A DNA stretch of 64,000 nt from Coriobacteriaceae bacterium (GCA_902364645.1 CABJEP010000009.1:48712-112711); one strand, 5' to 3'; positions 1 through 8,609 are shown, counted from the stretch's first letter. Notes: a model not told the origin generated them from the sequence alone. Numbers and translations: made by a program.

Positions 1-477
1 ATCGTGCATCCGCGCGTGCAAAAGGACCGTTATACGGGCTCGCCGCGTAAAGAGTTTTACGGCGAGACGTTGGAGCGGGCGCCGTTTCCCGTGGCCTATA
101 ACGGCGACATCTTTGATCTTGAGGACATGGATGCGCTGGTGGGGGCCTATCCCGGAACACGCCACGTAATGTTGGGGCGCGGCTTGCTCGCGAACCCCGC
201 GCTGGCTCGCATGGTTAAGGGCGGCCCTGCTGCCACGGCCGCTGAGCTGCAGCGCTTCCACGACATGCTGTTTGCGGCCTATGCGGACGAGATTGGGGAC
301 AACGCGGTCTTTCGCATGAAGGAGTGGTGGTTCTACGCCAAATGCGCCTTCGCCGATCCCGCGACCGTTCACAAGCTCGTTCGCAAGACCAAAAAGGTCG
401 ATGAATACCGCGCTGCTGTCGAGCGCGTCTTTCGCGAGCAGCCGCTTGCGCCTGTTGCCCGCTTTTGTGGCTACTAG
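1..477 (+). CDS. tRNA-dihydrouridine synthase, C-terminal part (5' end outside window)
   Basis: This is the C-terminal 158 codons of a dihydrouridine synthase, which reduces uridine in tRNA D-loops using FMN and NAD(P)H. The reading frame is open from base 1, so the true start lies upstream of the window. Supporting motifs are YNGDIF (the Dus-type NGDI loop of the TIM barrel) and MLGRGLLANP (the phosphate-binding GRG loop), followed by a helical C-terminal domain. The TAG stop lies inside a 58-bp palindromic repeat (474-531), so the gene ends directly in that element. The family call is firm, but the Dus subclass cannot be set from this fragment. Confidence 0.85.
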   Translation: MVHPRVQKDRYTGSPRKEFYGETLERAPFPVAYNGDIFDLEDMDALVGAYPGTRHVMLGRGLLANPALARMVKGGPAATAAELQRFHDMLFAAYADEIGDNAVFRMKEWWFYAKCAFADPATVHKLVRKTKKVDEYRAAVERVFREQPLAPVARFCGY

Positions 478-531
478 TCGTTGGGGACGTTCTTTAACGA
501 CTAGTCATTCAAGAACGTCCCCAATGACTAG
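474..531. repeat. 58-bp palindromic REP-like repeat, copy 1
   Basis: This is a near-perfect inverted repeat. Its outer ends are CTAGTC/GACTAG, its inner arms TTGGGGACGTTCTT/AAGAACGTCCCCAA, and its centre GACTAGTC. Copies 2 and 3 lie at 7487-7543 and 21067-21124; the arms are identical and only the 4-nt linkers beside the centre vary. Its first bases overlap the stop codon of the Dus gene. Palindromes of this look are often mobilised by RAYT (REP-associated tyrosine) transposases, but no such gene is in the window, so that link is inference. Confidence 0.85.
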
Positions 532-541
532 ATTGAAAAGC

Positions 542-596
542 TGTACGTCAGCATCCAAAGATGTCGGAAAATGTCGACTTTGGATGCTGGCGTACA
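542..596. repeat. 55-bp hairpin between convergent genes
   Basis: Arms 542-560 and 578-596 form a 19-bp stem (TGTACG...CGTACA outside, GCATCCAAAG/CTTTGGATGC inside) with one G-T type pair and a 17-nt loop. It has no U tract, so it is not a canonical intrinsic terminator. It sits between the Dus gene (+) and the glutaredoxin gene (-) and is unrelated in sequence to the neighbouring 58-bp repeat. It may be a single-copy member of another REP-like family or a bidirectional terminator. Confidence 0.7.
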
Positions 597-651
597 TGTT
601 TGGTTCGTATGGGTTCGGCTCGGTTGGCGCGAACTGGCCGCAGTGCGCGTG

Positions 652-897
652 CTAGAGCAGGTTCTTCTGCACCCACGCGATGATGTCGCTCGATTCGTAG
701 AGTGGTTTGCCGTCGATGAACAGGCAGGGAACCTGGCGTTTTCCGCCGATGGCGATGAGTGCCTGCTCGGCTTCGGTATCGGTCGAGATGTTGCGCTCGG
801 GGATGGTCACGCCGTTATCGGCCAGGAAACGCTTGACCTTTATGCAATACGGGCAGCCGGTCATAACGTAGAGCGCGAGCTCGTGATCAGTAGCCAT
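652..897 (-). CDS. glutaredoxin-like thiol-disulfide protein
   Basis: An 81-residue cytoplasmic glutaredoxin-fold protein, probably a glutathione- or thioredoxin-type disulfide reductant. The active site CPYC is at residues 15-18, followed by the cis-proline motif QVP and an ESSDI segment equivalent to the GSxD cofactor contact. The start is the ATG at 897 because GGAGA lies five bases upstream; an upstream in-frame ATG at 936 lacks this. It is convergent with the Dus gene and follows the regulator at 949-1776 on the same strand with about 50 bp between, so the two may be co-transcribed. Confidence 0.85.
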   Translation of the reverse strand: MATDHELALYVMTGCPYCIKVKRFLADNGVTIPERNISTDTEAEQALIAIGGKRQVPCLFIDGKPLYESSDIIAWVQKNLL

Positions 898-948
898 AGG
901 TCTCCAATCGGTTGAGGTTTCGATTGAAATACCCAAAGCCGCCGCGGT

Positions 949-1776
949 CTATGCACGCGTCAACGACGACTCGATTGCCTGTACCAGAAACGCTGTGGCT
1001 CCGGTGCCGCAGGGGTTGTCGTAGTAGTCAACAAAGCGCTGGTCGGCAAGATAACCATTGGCGAGGCCCAGGTATGCTTCGTCCTGGGGCTCGTGTCCCC
1101 AGTTAAGGCCAATCCATCGGCGGTGCATTGCGACAAGCTTGCGGGCTTCGTTACTCTTTGGATCGCCGTCGCCCATGGCAATCGAGAGCTGGCCCAGAAT
1201 AGCGCGTTCAAGTTCCTTCATGTCGTTCCATGTCTCGGGATCCATATCCAGCAGTGCTTCGTTTGCGGCGTCGATCGCCTCGTCGCCATAGCGCGCTCGC
1301 GCCTCGGCACCGTAGCGCTCCTCGTTTTCGTGCACGGAGCGCCAGCGCTCCAGTTGCGGCAGCACGGCGCCCATGAGCGAGACGGCTTCATCGAGCGACA
1401 TGCCGGTGTTTTGTGCCAGACGCGGGGCACAATCCTCAATCATCGCCTCCATGGTGGTGTCATAGGTGTACTTGCCGTGGTCGTAGCACCACTTGCAGTA
1501 ATGATCGGTCGTGGCGCCCGTGGCGTCGGTGCCGTAGTCGTCGGGCGTGAGTATCATGCCGCAGCTCTGGCAATAGTGCTCGGGCATTTCGAGCAGGTGG
1601 GGCAGCGGCTCTCCGGTTACGGCGGCAATGAGCTTCATCATGTCAATGCCCGGGGTGACTTCGCCACGCTCCCAACGGCTGACGGCTTGGCGTGTGACGA
1701 AGAGCTTGGCGGCGAGCTGCTCTTGGGTAAGGTTGTTGTCGCGGCGGATGGCGATGAGCTTTTCTGCAAAGGCCAT
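949..1776 (-). CDS. XRE regulator with zinc ribbon and TipAS-like ligand-binding domain
   Basis: A 275-residue transcriptional regulator in three parts. Residues 5-58 are an XRE helix-turn-helix (LTQEQLAAKL, TRQAVSRWERG). Residues 66-105 are a zinc ribbon with Cys69, Cys72, Cys94 and Cys97, like the putative zinc-ribbon family PF12674. Residues of about 115-270 are helical and resemble the TipAS antibiotic-recognition domain of TipA/SkgA proteins, with conserved D, W and G positions such as DGDPKS. TipAS domains usually follow a MerR-type DNA-binding domain, so an XRE head is less common. The ligand is unknown. AAAGGAG precedes the ATG. It may control itself and the glutaredoxin gene downstream. 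Confidence 0.75.
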   Translation of the reverse strand: MAFAEKLIAIRRDNNLTQEQLAAKLFVTRQAVSRWERGEVTPGIDMMKLIAAVTGEPLPHLLEMPEHYCQSCGMILTPDDYGTDATGATTDHYCKWCYDHGKYTYDTTMEAMIEDCAPRLAQNTGMSLDEAVSLMGAVLPQLERWRSVHENEERYGAEARARYGDEAIDAANEALLDMDPETWNDMKELERAILGQLSIAMGDGDPKSNEARKLVAMHRRWIGLNWGHEPQDEAYLGLANGYLADQRFVDYYDNPCGTGATAFLVQAIESSLTRA

Positions 1777-1903
1777 AATGGCTCCTTTCTGCTGCTTGTT
1801 GGCTTAAGCATACGCGGCAGCCGATGTCCTTCCAAGCAACCGTTGGTTGCATGCAGATGACGATGAGAGAGAATCGCAGCCTGCGCCCCGCGCGCCTGTG
1901 CCG

Positions 1904-1909
1904 TACAAT
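1904..1909 (+). promoter_or_regulatory. -10 box of trmO, probably giving a leaderless mRNA
   Basis: TACAAT ends seven bases before the trmO ATG at 1917. Transcription normally begins about seven bases after a -10 box, so the mRNA should start at or next to the A of ATG. No purine-rich ribosome site lies before the ATG, which fits leaderless translation, a mode common in actinobacteria. No clear -35 box is visible. Confidence 0.6.
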
Positions 1910-1916
1910 GACCGGC

Positions 1917-2654
1917 ATGGAACCTATTGCACACATACATACCGACCTGCCGCAGAAGTTCGGCATCCCGCGCAACAGCTTTTTGGCGCCCCATCTTGAG
2001 GGGCGCATTGTCTTTGAGCCGGAATATGCTTCCAACGCGGCGGTTGAGGGCTTGGACTCCTTCTCGCACCTGTGGCTGCTCTGGCGCTTTGAAAACGGAA
2101 CGCCCGGCGGCACGGCGGAAGACATCGCCGCCGATGCCAAGACGCAGGACAGGTCTGGCACCAACGCCAAGTGGTCGAAGACCGTGCGACCGCCGCGCTT
2201 GGGTGGAGCCGAGCGCGTGGGCGTATTTGCCACACGCAGCCCGTTTCGCCCCAATCCCATCGGTCTTACCTGCGTCAAGCTCGACCGCGTGGAGCTTAAC
2301 GACGACGCCCCCATCATCCATGTGCTAGGGGCCGATCTGCGCGACGGCACGCCCATCTACGACATTAAGCCCTACATTCCGTTTGCGGACTGTCACCCGG
2401 ATGCGACAGGCGGCTGGATTGAGGATGCGCCGTGGCAAGATCTCGACGTTGAGTTTCCGCATGCGCTGCAGGATATGGTCCCGCCCGCAAAGCTCTCCGG
2501 CTTGATAGAGGTCCTTCGCCAAGATCCGCGCCGCGCGGGCAGCAAGCACGAGCCAAACCGCGTGTACCACTTGGCTTACGCCGGGCTCGACATATCGTTT
2601 ACGGTTGATGGAACCAGCTTGACGGTAACCGCCGTCAACGACGCACGGGACTAG
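1917..2654 (+). CDS. trmO: tRNA (N6-threonylcarbamoyladenosine(37)-N6)-methyltransferase TrmO
   Basis: A 245-residue member of the TrmO/YaeB family. These S-adenosylmethionine-dependent enzymes add a methyl group to N6 of t6A37 in tRNAs reading ACY codons. Recognisable family motifs are the N-terminal FGIPRNS segment, GLDSFSHLWLLW, the RPPRLGG and TRSPFRPNPIGL core, and VLGADLRDGTPIYDIKPY. Length and motif order are normal. The start is the ATG at 1917, where family homology begins; upstream in-frame ATGs would add unrelated residues. There is no ribosome site, and a TACAAT box lies seven bases upstream, so translation is probably leaderless. Confidence 0.92.
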   Translation: MEPIAHIHTDLPQKFGIPRNSFLAPHLEGRIVFEPEYASNAAVEGLDSFSHLWLLWRFENGTPGGTAEDIAADAKTQDRSGTNAKWSKTVRPPRLGGAERVGVFATRSPFRPNPIGLTCVKLDRVELNDDAPIIHVLGADLRDGTPIYDIKPYIPFADCHPDATGGWIEDAPWQDLDVEFPHALQDMVPPAKLSGLIEVLRQDPRRAGSKHEPNRVYHLAYAGLDISFTVDGTSLTVTAVNDARD

Positions 2655-2766
2655 CTGGCCATTCGACGGCGCTCGCCAAATTCAACGCCAAACCCCGTGC
2701 CAAAATCGCCCACGCTGGTGGACAATAACGCCTATCAAAACAATCCGCTTTGCACGGGAGCTCAGC

Positions 2767-3978
2767 ATGAAATACGACTTTACTTCGCTTATCGACCGCC
2801 ACGGCATGGACGCCATCGCCGTTGACTCCTGGGGCGAGATCCCTGGCATGGCTCCGAACGCGCCCGACGAGGGCTTCGACCGCATCCCCATGTGGGTGGC
2901 GGACATGAACTTTGCCACGGTGCCCACGGTCCAGGAGCACATCATTCAGCGCGCCCAGCATCCCATGTTTGGCTATTTCGATCCGCGCGACGAGTACTTC
3001 GACCGCATCATCGAATGGCAGAGCCGACGTAATGGCGTCGAGGGTCTGCTCCCGGAGCATATCGGCTACGAAAACGGCGTGCTGGGCGGTGTCGTGTCGA
3101 CCCTGCGGGCGTATGTCCAGCCGGGCGATGCGGTGCTGGTCCACAGCCCTACCTACATCGGCTTTACCAAGTCCATCGAAGCCGCGGGCTATCGCATTGT
3201 CCACAGCCCGCTTAAGCTCGACGACCAGGGCGTGTGGCGCATGGACTTTGAGGACATGGAGCACAAGCTCGTCCAAAACCACATCCACGCCGCGGTGTTC
3301 TGCTCGCCGCACAATCCCTGCGGCCGCGTATGGGAGCGCGACGAGATCGAACGTGCCATGGACATCTATCGCCAGCACGATTGCGTGGTGATCTCGGATG
3401 AGATTTGGTCCGATATCATCCTGCCGGGTCACAAGCATATCCCGACGCAGTCGGTGAGCGAGGATGCCCGCATGCGCACGGTTGCCCTTTATGCGCCCAG
3501 CAAGACGTTTAACCTGGCGGGCCTGGTCGGCAGCTACCACATCGTCTATAACGAGACGCTGCGCGACCGCGTGTGCGCCGTGTCCGACAAGACTCACTAC
3601 AACGAGATGAACGTCCTCTCCATGCATGCGCTTATCGGTGCCTATCAGCCTCAGGGCTATGAGTGGGTGGACGAGCTCAACCAGGTGCTTGCCGGTAATA
3701 TCGAGTGCTTCTGCGATTACGTTGACGAGCATTTTGCGGGCGTGTCCTATTCGCGTCCGCAAGGCACGTACATGGTGTTTCTGGACTGCACCGAATGGTG
3801 CCGCGAGCATGGCCGCGATATTCAGTGGCTGCTCGACGAGGGGGCGCGCGTGGGCGTGGGGTATCAGGACGGCCGCCCGTTCCACGGGCCCTGCCACATT
3901 CGCGTGAATCTGGCGCTGCCGCTTTCGCGCGTAAGGGAGGCGTGCGACCGCCTGGACCGCTACGTTTTTGGGGTATAG
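2767..3978 (+). CDS. MalY/PatB-family PLP aminotransferase, probable cystathionine beta-lyase
   Basis: A 403-residue cytoplasmic fold-type I PLP enzyme of the MalY/PatB branch. Family hallmarks are PMWVADMNF near residue 40, the SPHNPCGRVW segment, ISDEIWSDI with the cofactor-binding Asp, and APSKTFNLAG, whose lysine should form the Schiff base. Known members cleave cystathionine or other cysteine S-conjugates to a thiol, pyruvate and ammonia. The start has GGGAG just upstream, and a GACAAT box lies at 2721-2726. It is a single-gene unit closed by the long stem at 4000-4042. The exact substrate is not deducible. Confidence 0.88.
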   Translation: MKYDFTSLIDRHGMDAIAVDSWGEIPGMAPNAPDEGFDRIPMWVADMNFATVPTVQEHIIQRAQHPMFGYFDPRDEYFDRIIEWQSRRNGVEGLLPEHIGYENGVLGGVVSTLRAYVQPGDAVLVHSPTYIGFTKSIEAAGYRIVHSPLKLDDQGVWRMDFEDMEHKLVQNHIHAAVFCSPHNPCGRVWERDEIERAMDIYRQHDCVVISDEIWSDIILPGHKHIPTQSVSEDARMRTVALYAPSKTFNLAGLVGSYHIVYNETLRDRVCAVSDKTHYNEMNVLSMHALIGAYQPQGYEWVDELNQVLAGNIECFCDYVDEHFAGVSYSRPQGTYMVFLDCTEWCREHGRDIQWLLDEGARVGVGYQDGRPFHGPCHIRVNLALPLSRVREACDRLDRYVFGV

Positions 3979-3999
3979 GGGGCGCTCGATTCGAGTGCT

Positions 4000-4042
4000 G
4001 CCCCATGCGCCCACGCCGTCAAAATGCGTGGGCGCATGGGGC
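4000..4042. terminator. long stem-loop between convergent genes
   Basis: A perfect 17-bp inverted repeat (GCCCCATGCGCCC at the left arm) with a 9-nt loop lies between the MalY-like gene (+) and the NimA-like gene (-). There is no U tract on either strand, so it may act as a U-less bidirectional terminator. Confidence 0.6.
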
Positions 4043-4074
4043 GCAGAGGGTAGCGAGCGCGTTTTCCGCATTCG

Positions 4075-4554
4075 CTACTTTTCCTGAATCTGCTTGCCGC
4101 AAAGATACTCAATCGAAATCTCGTAGAGTTGGACGCCCTTTATGTCTTTGGCGATCTCCTCCTCGACTTCTTCGGCAGAAGGGTAGTACTTAAGCGCGAG
4201 CTGACGGACTTTGTCCTCGATAAACGCGGGCGCTTCATCTACCAGGCGACAACGACCAAAGACAACGGTACTCATAACGTAGGGAGCCCAGTCGCCGTCC
4301 TTGTACCACTCGTTGCCGTAAACGGTAAAGCAGACTTTATCATCATGCTTGAGTGAATCGACCTTGTGGCCAGCCTTGGCGCCATGGAAATAAATCTTGT
4401 CGTGCTCGGCGTCAAAGAAGTAGTTGACGGGAATGGCATAGGGGTAGCCATCATCGCCGTTGACGGCAAAGACGCCGCGCTTGCAGGTAGCGAGCAGTTC
4501 GCGCGCTTTCTCGTCGGTGATGGCGCGTTTCTTTCGACGTAAGGGCCTAAACAT
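4075..4554 (-). CDS. pyridoxamine 5'-phosphate oxidase-fold flavoprotein (NimA-like)
   Basis: A 159-residue split-barrel FMN-binding protein. The FAVNGDDGYPYAIPVNY segment and IYFHGAKAGHK motif are typical of the NimA/pyridoxamine oxidase-like family, in which some members reduce 5-nitroimidazole drugs to harmless amines. An acidic, Tyr-rich C-terminus (LYEISIEYLCGKQ) closes the barrel. AAAGGAAG precedes the ATG. It is a lone gene facing the MalY-like gene. Resistance activity cannot be inferred from the sequence, because many relatives are general flavin reductases. Confidence 0.8.
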   Translation of the reverse strand: MFRPLRRKKRAITDEKARELLATCKRGVFAVNGDDGYPYAIPVNYFFDAEHDKIYFHGAKAGHKVDSLKHDDKVCFTVYGNEWYKDGDWAPYVMSTVVFGRCRLVDEAPAFIEDKVRQLALKYYPSAEEVEEEIAKDIKGVQLYEISIEYLCGKQIQEK

Positions 4555-4595
4555 CGTTGGCTTCCTTTCTACTGCGCATGGTGGTTGAGCACAAA

Positions 4596-7400
4596 CTATA
4601 GCGAAACAGCCCCATTTTTCTTGATACAGGCGAGTATGTTTTTGAGCTTGCTAAAGTCGAGCGGTTTGGGCAGATGGGCGTTCATGCCGGCGTCGTGTGC
4701 CGCCTTGGCGTCTTCGGCAAAGGCGTTGGCGGTGAGCGCGATGATGGGGATGTCGGCCGCATCGGCCTTTTCGCTCAGGCGGATCGCCCGGGTTGCCTCG
4801 TAGCCGTCCATGCCCGGCATCATGATGTCCATCAGGATTGCATCGAAGCTGCCGGTGGGACGACCAACATATAGATCGACCGTTTCGTTGCCGTCGGCGG
4901 CGCGAGTCACGACGATGCCTTCGCTTTCGAGCAGAGCTTGGGCAATCTCGGCATTGAGTTCGTTATCTTCTGCCAAAAGGACGTTCATGCCGGCGAGTGA
5001 GCAGCTGCTTACCTGCGTGTCTGCACATTCTTTTATCTGAGGGTTCTTGTCGATATCGAGCGGAATCCGGACGTCAAACGTACTCCCCACGCCAACCTCA
5101 CTCGAAATCTCAATCGTGCCGCCCATCATATCGATGAGCGATTTGACGATAGACATGCCAATGCCGGTTCCTTGGAACTTGCTGCGCGCATCGTCGCCTT
5201 CCTGGGCAAACGGCTCGTAAATGTGTGCCAAAAACTCGGATGTCATACCAATGCCGGTATCCGAGACGCTAAAGCAAAACACGGCGTGCTCGTCGTCGAC
5301 CGGTTTGATGGTCGATGAGAACGTGACGGTGCCTCCGTGCTTGTTGTACTTGATGCTGTTGTCGAGCAGGTTGACAAGGATCTGCCGAATATGGGTGGGG
5401 CTGCCGATCATATATTGGTCGACAGCGTAGGGCTCGCTGGTGTCGAGCATGGTTATGCCGCGGTCCGATGCACGGAGCTTGCACAGTACGAGCGCATTGT
5501 CGCACAGCTCTTTAAGGTTGAATGATTCGTGCTCGAGCGTCACTTTGCGCTCCTCGATCCTGCCCATCTCGAGGATGTCGTTAATCAGTGACAGCAGGTG
5601 ATTGGCGGCAACGCGCGCCTTGGCGCGGCTTTCGCGGGCGACCTGCATGTCGCCTTCTCTCAATTCCTCAATTTCGATAAGGCCCAGGATGCCGTTGAGC
5701 GGCGTGCGGATGTCGTGGCTCATGCGCGTGAGGAAAGCGGTTTTGGCGGCGTTGGCGGCATCGGCTTTCTGCCGTTCCTCCTGTGCGCGGTAAAGCGACC
5801 AGACAAGGATGACGATGCCGGTGAGCAAAATGCAAATGACGACTGCCGCAATGACGATGCGGTTGCGGTAGAGAAGTCGGAACGCATCCGATTCTTGCGC
5901 CGAGTACGATGTGGGGAAATAGCTGTTTGCAGAGAGCGATTCACCTGCATTGACGATGCCCTTATTGATGATTCCCAGCAGCTCGGGCTTGCCGCGCGAA
6001 ATTAAACACGATAGTTGTGCCGTGTTGGTGAGTTCCTGTGTTTCGAAATCCTCGATGTCGTAGATGTCGCGGAGAGTTTCCAGGCGCGTGCTGGGGACAA
6101 TGATGCAACGTGCCTTCCCCTCATCGAGGGCTTTGAGCACCTCGCCGTCATTCGAATACTCGGTTACCGTTGCGTTCGGAAAGAGACTTTCGAGCTCAAA
6201 ACGGTTAACGATTGTGCTCTTTGTACAAGCGATGTTCTTAAGGTCGCTGTTCAGGTTTTTGCCACTGTGAATGGCGGTCAGCGAAACCGTTCCCATCGAG
6301 TTTGACTGGATGACCCCTGTCTGTTCGGCGAGCCAGTAGTCGCGAAACAACGGCAGGGCGACATCGATGGTCCCGTTGGAAAGGGCTTTGATCATTTGCT
6401 TGTTGTTCGAGAGTGCGATTGTTTTGACCGTAATGTCAAACTTGTCGTGCAACGTCGTTGCAAGCGAGGCGAGCGACCCTTCCATCTCGCCGTCGTCATT
6501 TTGCGTACAGTAGGGAAGTTGGTTTTTAAGGTAGCCGAGCGTGATGGTATTGCCGTTTTCTTTGAGCCAGGTGGTCTCGGTGCCGGTGAGCGATGACGAG
6601 CCACTGTTTTGGGTCGAGTAACTCGTTTTGACTTCCTCGTTATAGCGCGGGTTATCGCGGGCGATGGTCGTCATGGCGGCGTTGATGTCGTTCATCAGGT
6701 CAGGGCGGCTTTTGGGAACGGCAAAATAGTAGTCGCTCGAGCCTACGTAGAACATGGGTGACGCATCGGGCGACGAAATGGTGTCGTTCATGATGACGGC
6801 GTCGACCTCGCCGTCTGCAAGCGCCTCAAAGAGGGCGCTGCCGGTGTCGATTTCTTTATAGGTGCAGGTAACGTCTTCGTTGGCGAGCCACTGCTGGCCG
6901 ACGATAGTTTGCATAACGCCAGAGTTGCAGCCGATGGTGAGGCCTTGGAGCGCCTGAGGGTCACCCTTGGCTAGATCGTCGCGGTCGGGCCTGGCGTAGA
7001 TATAGTAGCGCTCGGTGCCCTCGGGATTTGAGGAAAAGAGCAGCTTCTGCTCGCGTTCTGCCGAATACGAGATGTTGGGCATGAGGTCGATTTCGCCTGC
7101 CTCGAGCATGTCCATAAGCTCGGAGAAGGTGCCGCTAACGTATTCGTATTGCCAGCCCTTTGTGTAATACGAGAGGGTCTGGAGGTACTCGTAGCCCCAT
7201 CCCGAGAGGCGCTCGCCCGGCGTGCCTTCCTGGAAGCCTTTGTTGTTGACGAGCCAGCCAACGCGGACCGTCTTGACCTGGTGGTCGGAGTCGGCGGCAA
7301 AGGCGGGGGCAGGCATGACGGCGCTCAGTACGGTGAGTACGGCAACCGCGACGGCTAGGGTGCGATATAGAGCCAAACGAAGGATGGCGGAAGGTTTCAC
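4596..7400 (-). CDS. BvgS-like hybrid sensor histidine kinase with two periplasmic binding domains
   Basis: A 934-residue membrane sensor. Residues 1-36 look like a signal peptide (APAFA-AD cleavage). Two solute-binding (SBP_bac_3-like) domains follow, at about 44-255 and 285-490. A membrane segment lies near 513-536. The HisKA domain carries the phospho-accepting His562 in MSHDIRTPLNG. The ATPase domain has the N box near 677-681, DTGIG at 714-718 and GTGIGMS. A receiver domain near 805-930 has Asp858 and the LPKP lysine. No Hpt domain is present, unlike BvgS/EvgS, so the phosphorelay must pass to a separate protein or end in the receiver. The start is a GTG with a weak AGG upstream. No response regulator is adjacent, so the input and output are unknown. 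Confidence 0.88.
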   Translation of the reverse strand: MKPSAILRLALYRTLAVAVAVLTVLSAVMPAPAFAADSDHQVKTVRVGWLVNNKGFQEGTPGERLSGWGYEYLQTLSYYTKGWQYEYVSGTFSELMDMLEAGEIDLMPNISYSAEREQKLLFSSNPEGTERYYIYARPDRDDLAKGDPQALQGLTIGCNSGVMQTIVGQQWLANEDVTCTYKEIDTGSALFEALADGEVDAVIMNDTISSPDASPMFYVGSSDYYFAVPKSRPDLMNDINAAMTTIARDNPRYNEEVKTSYSTQNSGSSSLTGTETTWLKENGNTITLGYLKNQLPYCTQNDDGEMEGSLASLATTLHDKFDITVKTIALSNNKQMIKALSNGTIDVALPLFRDYWLAEQTGVIQSNSMGTVSLTAIHSGKNLNSDLKNIACTKSTIVNRFELESLFPNATVTEYSNDGEVLKALDEGKARCIIVPSTRLETLRDIYDIEDFETQELTNTAQLSCLISRGKPELLGIINKGIVNAGESLSANSYFPTSYSAQESDAFRLLYRNRIVIAAVVICILLTGIVILVWSLYRAQEERQKADAANAAKTAFLTRMSHDIRTPLNGILGLIEIEELREGDMQVARESRAKARVAANHLLSLINDILEMGRIEERKVTLEHESFNLKELCDNALVLCKLRASDRGITMLDTSEPYAVDQYMIGSPTHIRQILVNLLDNSIKYNKHGGTVTFSSTIKPVDDEHAVFCFSVSDTGIGMTSEFLAHIYEPFAQEGDDARSKFQGTGIGMSIVKSLIDMMGGTIEISSEVGVGSTFDVRIPLDIDKNPQIKECADTQVSSCSLAGMNVLLAEDNELNAEIAQALLESEGIVVTRAADGNETVDLYVGRPTGSFDAILMDIMMPGMDGYEATRAIRLSEKADAADIPIIALTANAFAEDAKAAHDAGMNAHLPKPLDFSKLKNILACIKKNGAVSL

Positions 7401-7486
7401 ATGTAAACCTATCGAGTCGAGACAGTATCACATAAGGATACCAGCTCAACCTGCCCACTCAGCCACCGCACCGCTAAACGGTCAGG

Positions 7487-7543
7487 TAGTCATTGGGGAC
7501 GTTCTTGTTTGACTAGTCATTTAAGAACGTCCCCAATGACTAG
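7487..7543. repeat. 58-bp palindromic REP-like repeat, copy 2
   Basis: The same palindrome as at 474-531 and 21067-21124, with the first outer base changed. The arms TTGGGGACGTTCTT/AAGAACGTCCCCAA are intact around the GACTAGTC centre. It lies in the divergent gap between the hybrid kinase (-) and the ion channel (+), just upstream of the channel promoter box at 7567-7572. Confidence 0.85.
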
Positions 7544-7613
7544 TTCCGTTTGCGGGGGAGGCGTGGGACAATACCGAGCGAATGTGATTGGGCGTCTGGG
7601 AAAAGAGGTCGCG

Positions 7614-8039
7614 ATGAACAAGTTGAGGACGCTTGCTGACGTGTTGCGCCAGGCTGGCTTTGCGCGCATCACGGGCCTGTTTCTCGTCTTCTATCTGCTG
7701 TGCTCGACGGCCGTCTGGCTGTCCGAGCCCACGACCCTCACGTTTGGCGACGGCCTCTGGTTTAGCTTTGAGACCGTATCGACGATCGGCTTCGGTGATA
7801 TCCCGGCCGAGACGCCGGTTGCCCGCGCTATCACCGTCGTTTTGAGCGTCATCAGCATCTTCTACATCGCCATGCTCACGGGCGTGGCGGTGAACTACTG
7901 CAACACGCTCATCAAGATGCGTCAAAAGGACACCATGGCGCGCTTTATGGACGATCTCGAGCATTTGGAAGAGCTCGATCGTGACGAGCTCGCCGACCTG
8001 TCGCGCCGTGTGCGCGAATATCGCCGACGCCAACGCTAG
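7614..8039 (+). CDS. two-helix potassium channel
   Basis: A 141-residue pore protein. Transmembrane helix 1 is at about 19-38 and helix 2 at about 70-97, flanking a re-entrant pore loop with selectivity filter TIGFGD at 57-62. The TxGFGD filter marks a K+ channel. No RCK/TrkA-N or cyclic-nucleotide domain follows; instead there is a charged, coiled-coil-like tail (about 105-141, ending YRRRQR). The ATG at 7614 has AAAAGAGG upstream, and GACAAT at 7567-7572 is a likely -10 box. The LOG-family gene starts 36 bp downstream, so the two may be one transcript. Kup at 54959-57208 supplies K+ uptake elsewhere. Confidence 0.85.
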   Translation: MNKLRTLADVLRQAGFARITGLFLVFYLLCSTAVWLSEPTTLTFGDGLWFSFETVSTIGFGDIPAETPVARAITVVLSVISIFYIAMLTGVAVNYCNTLIKMRQKDTMARFMDDLEHLEELDRDELADLSRRVREYRRRQR

Positions 8040-8075
8040 AACGGGCGACGCGCGTCACGACGAGGGGGACTGAAT

Positions 8076-8609
8076 ATGAATATCACGGTATACCTGGGCG
8101 CGAGCGTCGGCAACGACCCGGCGTTTCTGCCTGCAGTGCGAGAGCTCGGCACGTGGATTGGCTCCAACGGCCACGCGCTGGTATACGGCGGCTCCAAGTC
8201 GGGCCTGATGGGCGCGCTTGCCGATAGCGTGCTCAATGCTGGCGGGCATGTGACGGGCGTTGAGCCGAGCTTTTTTATCGAGGCAGAGTTTCAACACGAC
8301 GGTATTGACGATCTCATCGTGACGAGTGACATGGCCGAGCGTAAGGCCAAGATGATCGAGCTCGGCGACGCGTTCATCGCCTTCCCGGGCGGTACGGGCA
8401 CGCTCGAGGAGATTGCCGAGGTCATGTCCGCCGTGTCGTTGGGGCATCTCGATGCACCGTGCATCCTGTACAACCTCGGGGGCTACTACAACGATCTTAA
8501 GTCGCTGCTCGGGCGCATGATCGACAAGGGCCTATCGAGCCCGCAGCGCCAGACCGGCATCTACTTTGCCGACGACCTGCGTCAAATCGCATCGATTATC
8601 GGCGCCTAA
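8076..8609 (+). CDS. LOG-family protein (TIGR00730, lysine-decarboxylase-like)
   Basis: A 177-residue Rossmann-fold protein with the family signature PGGTGTLEE at residues 104-112, preceded by the MAERKAKM segment and an N-terminal VYGGSKSGLMG nucleotide-binding motif. Characterised LOG proteins hydrolyse cytokinin ribotides or related nucleotide monophosphates to free base and ribose 5-phosphate, despite the historical lysine decarboxylase label. GAGGGG lies before the ATG. It follows the K+ channel with 36 bp between. The physiological substrate in this organism is unknown. Confidence 0.88.
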   Translation: MNITVYLGASVGNDPAFLPAVRELGTWIGSNGHALVYGGSKSGLMGALADSVLNAGGHVTGVEPSFFIEAEFQHDGIDDLIVTSDMAERKAKMIELGDAFIAFPGGTGTLEEIAEVMSAVSLGHLDAPCILYNLGGYYNDLKSLLGRMIDKGLSSPQRQTGIYFADDLRQIASIIGA

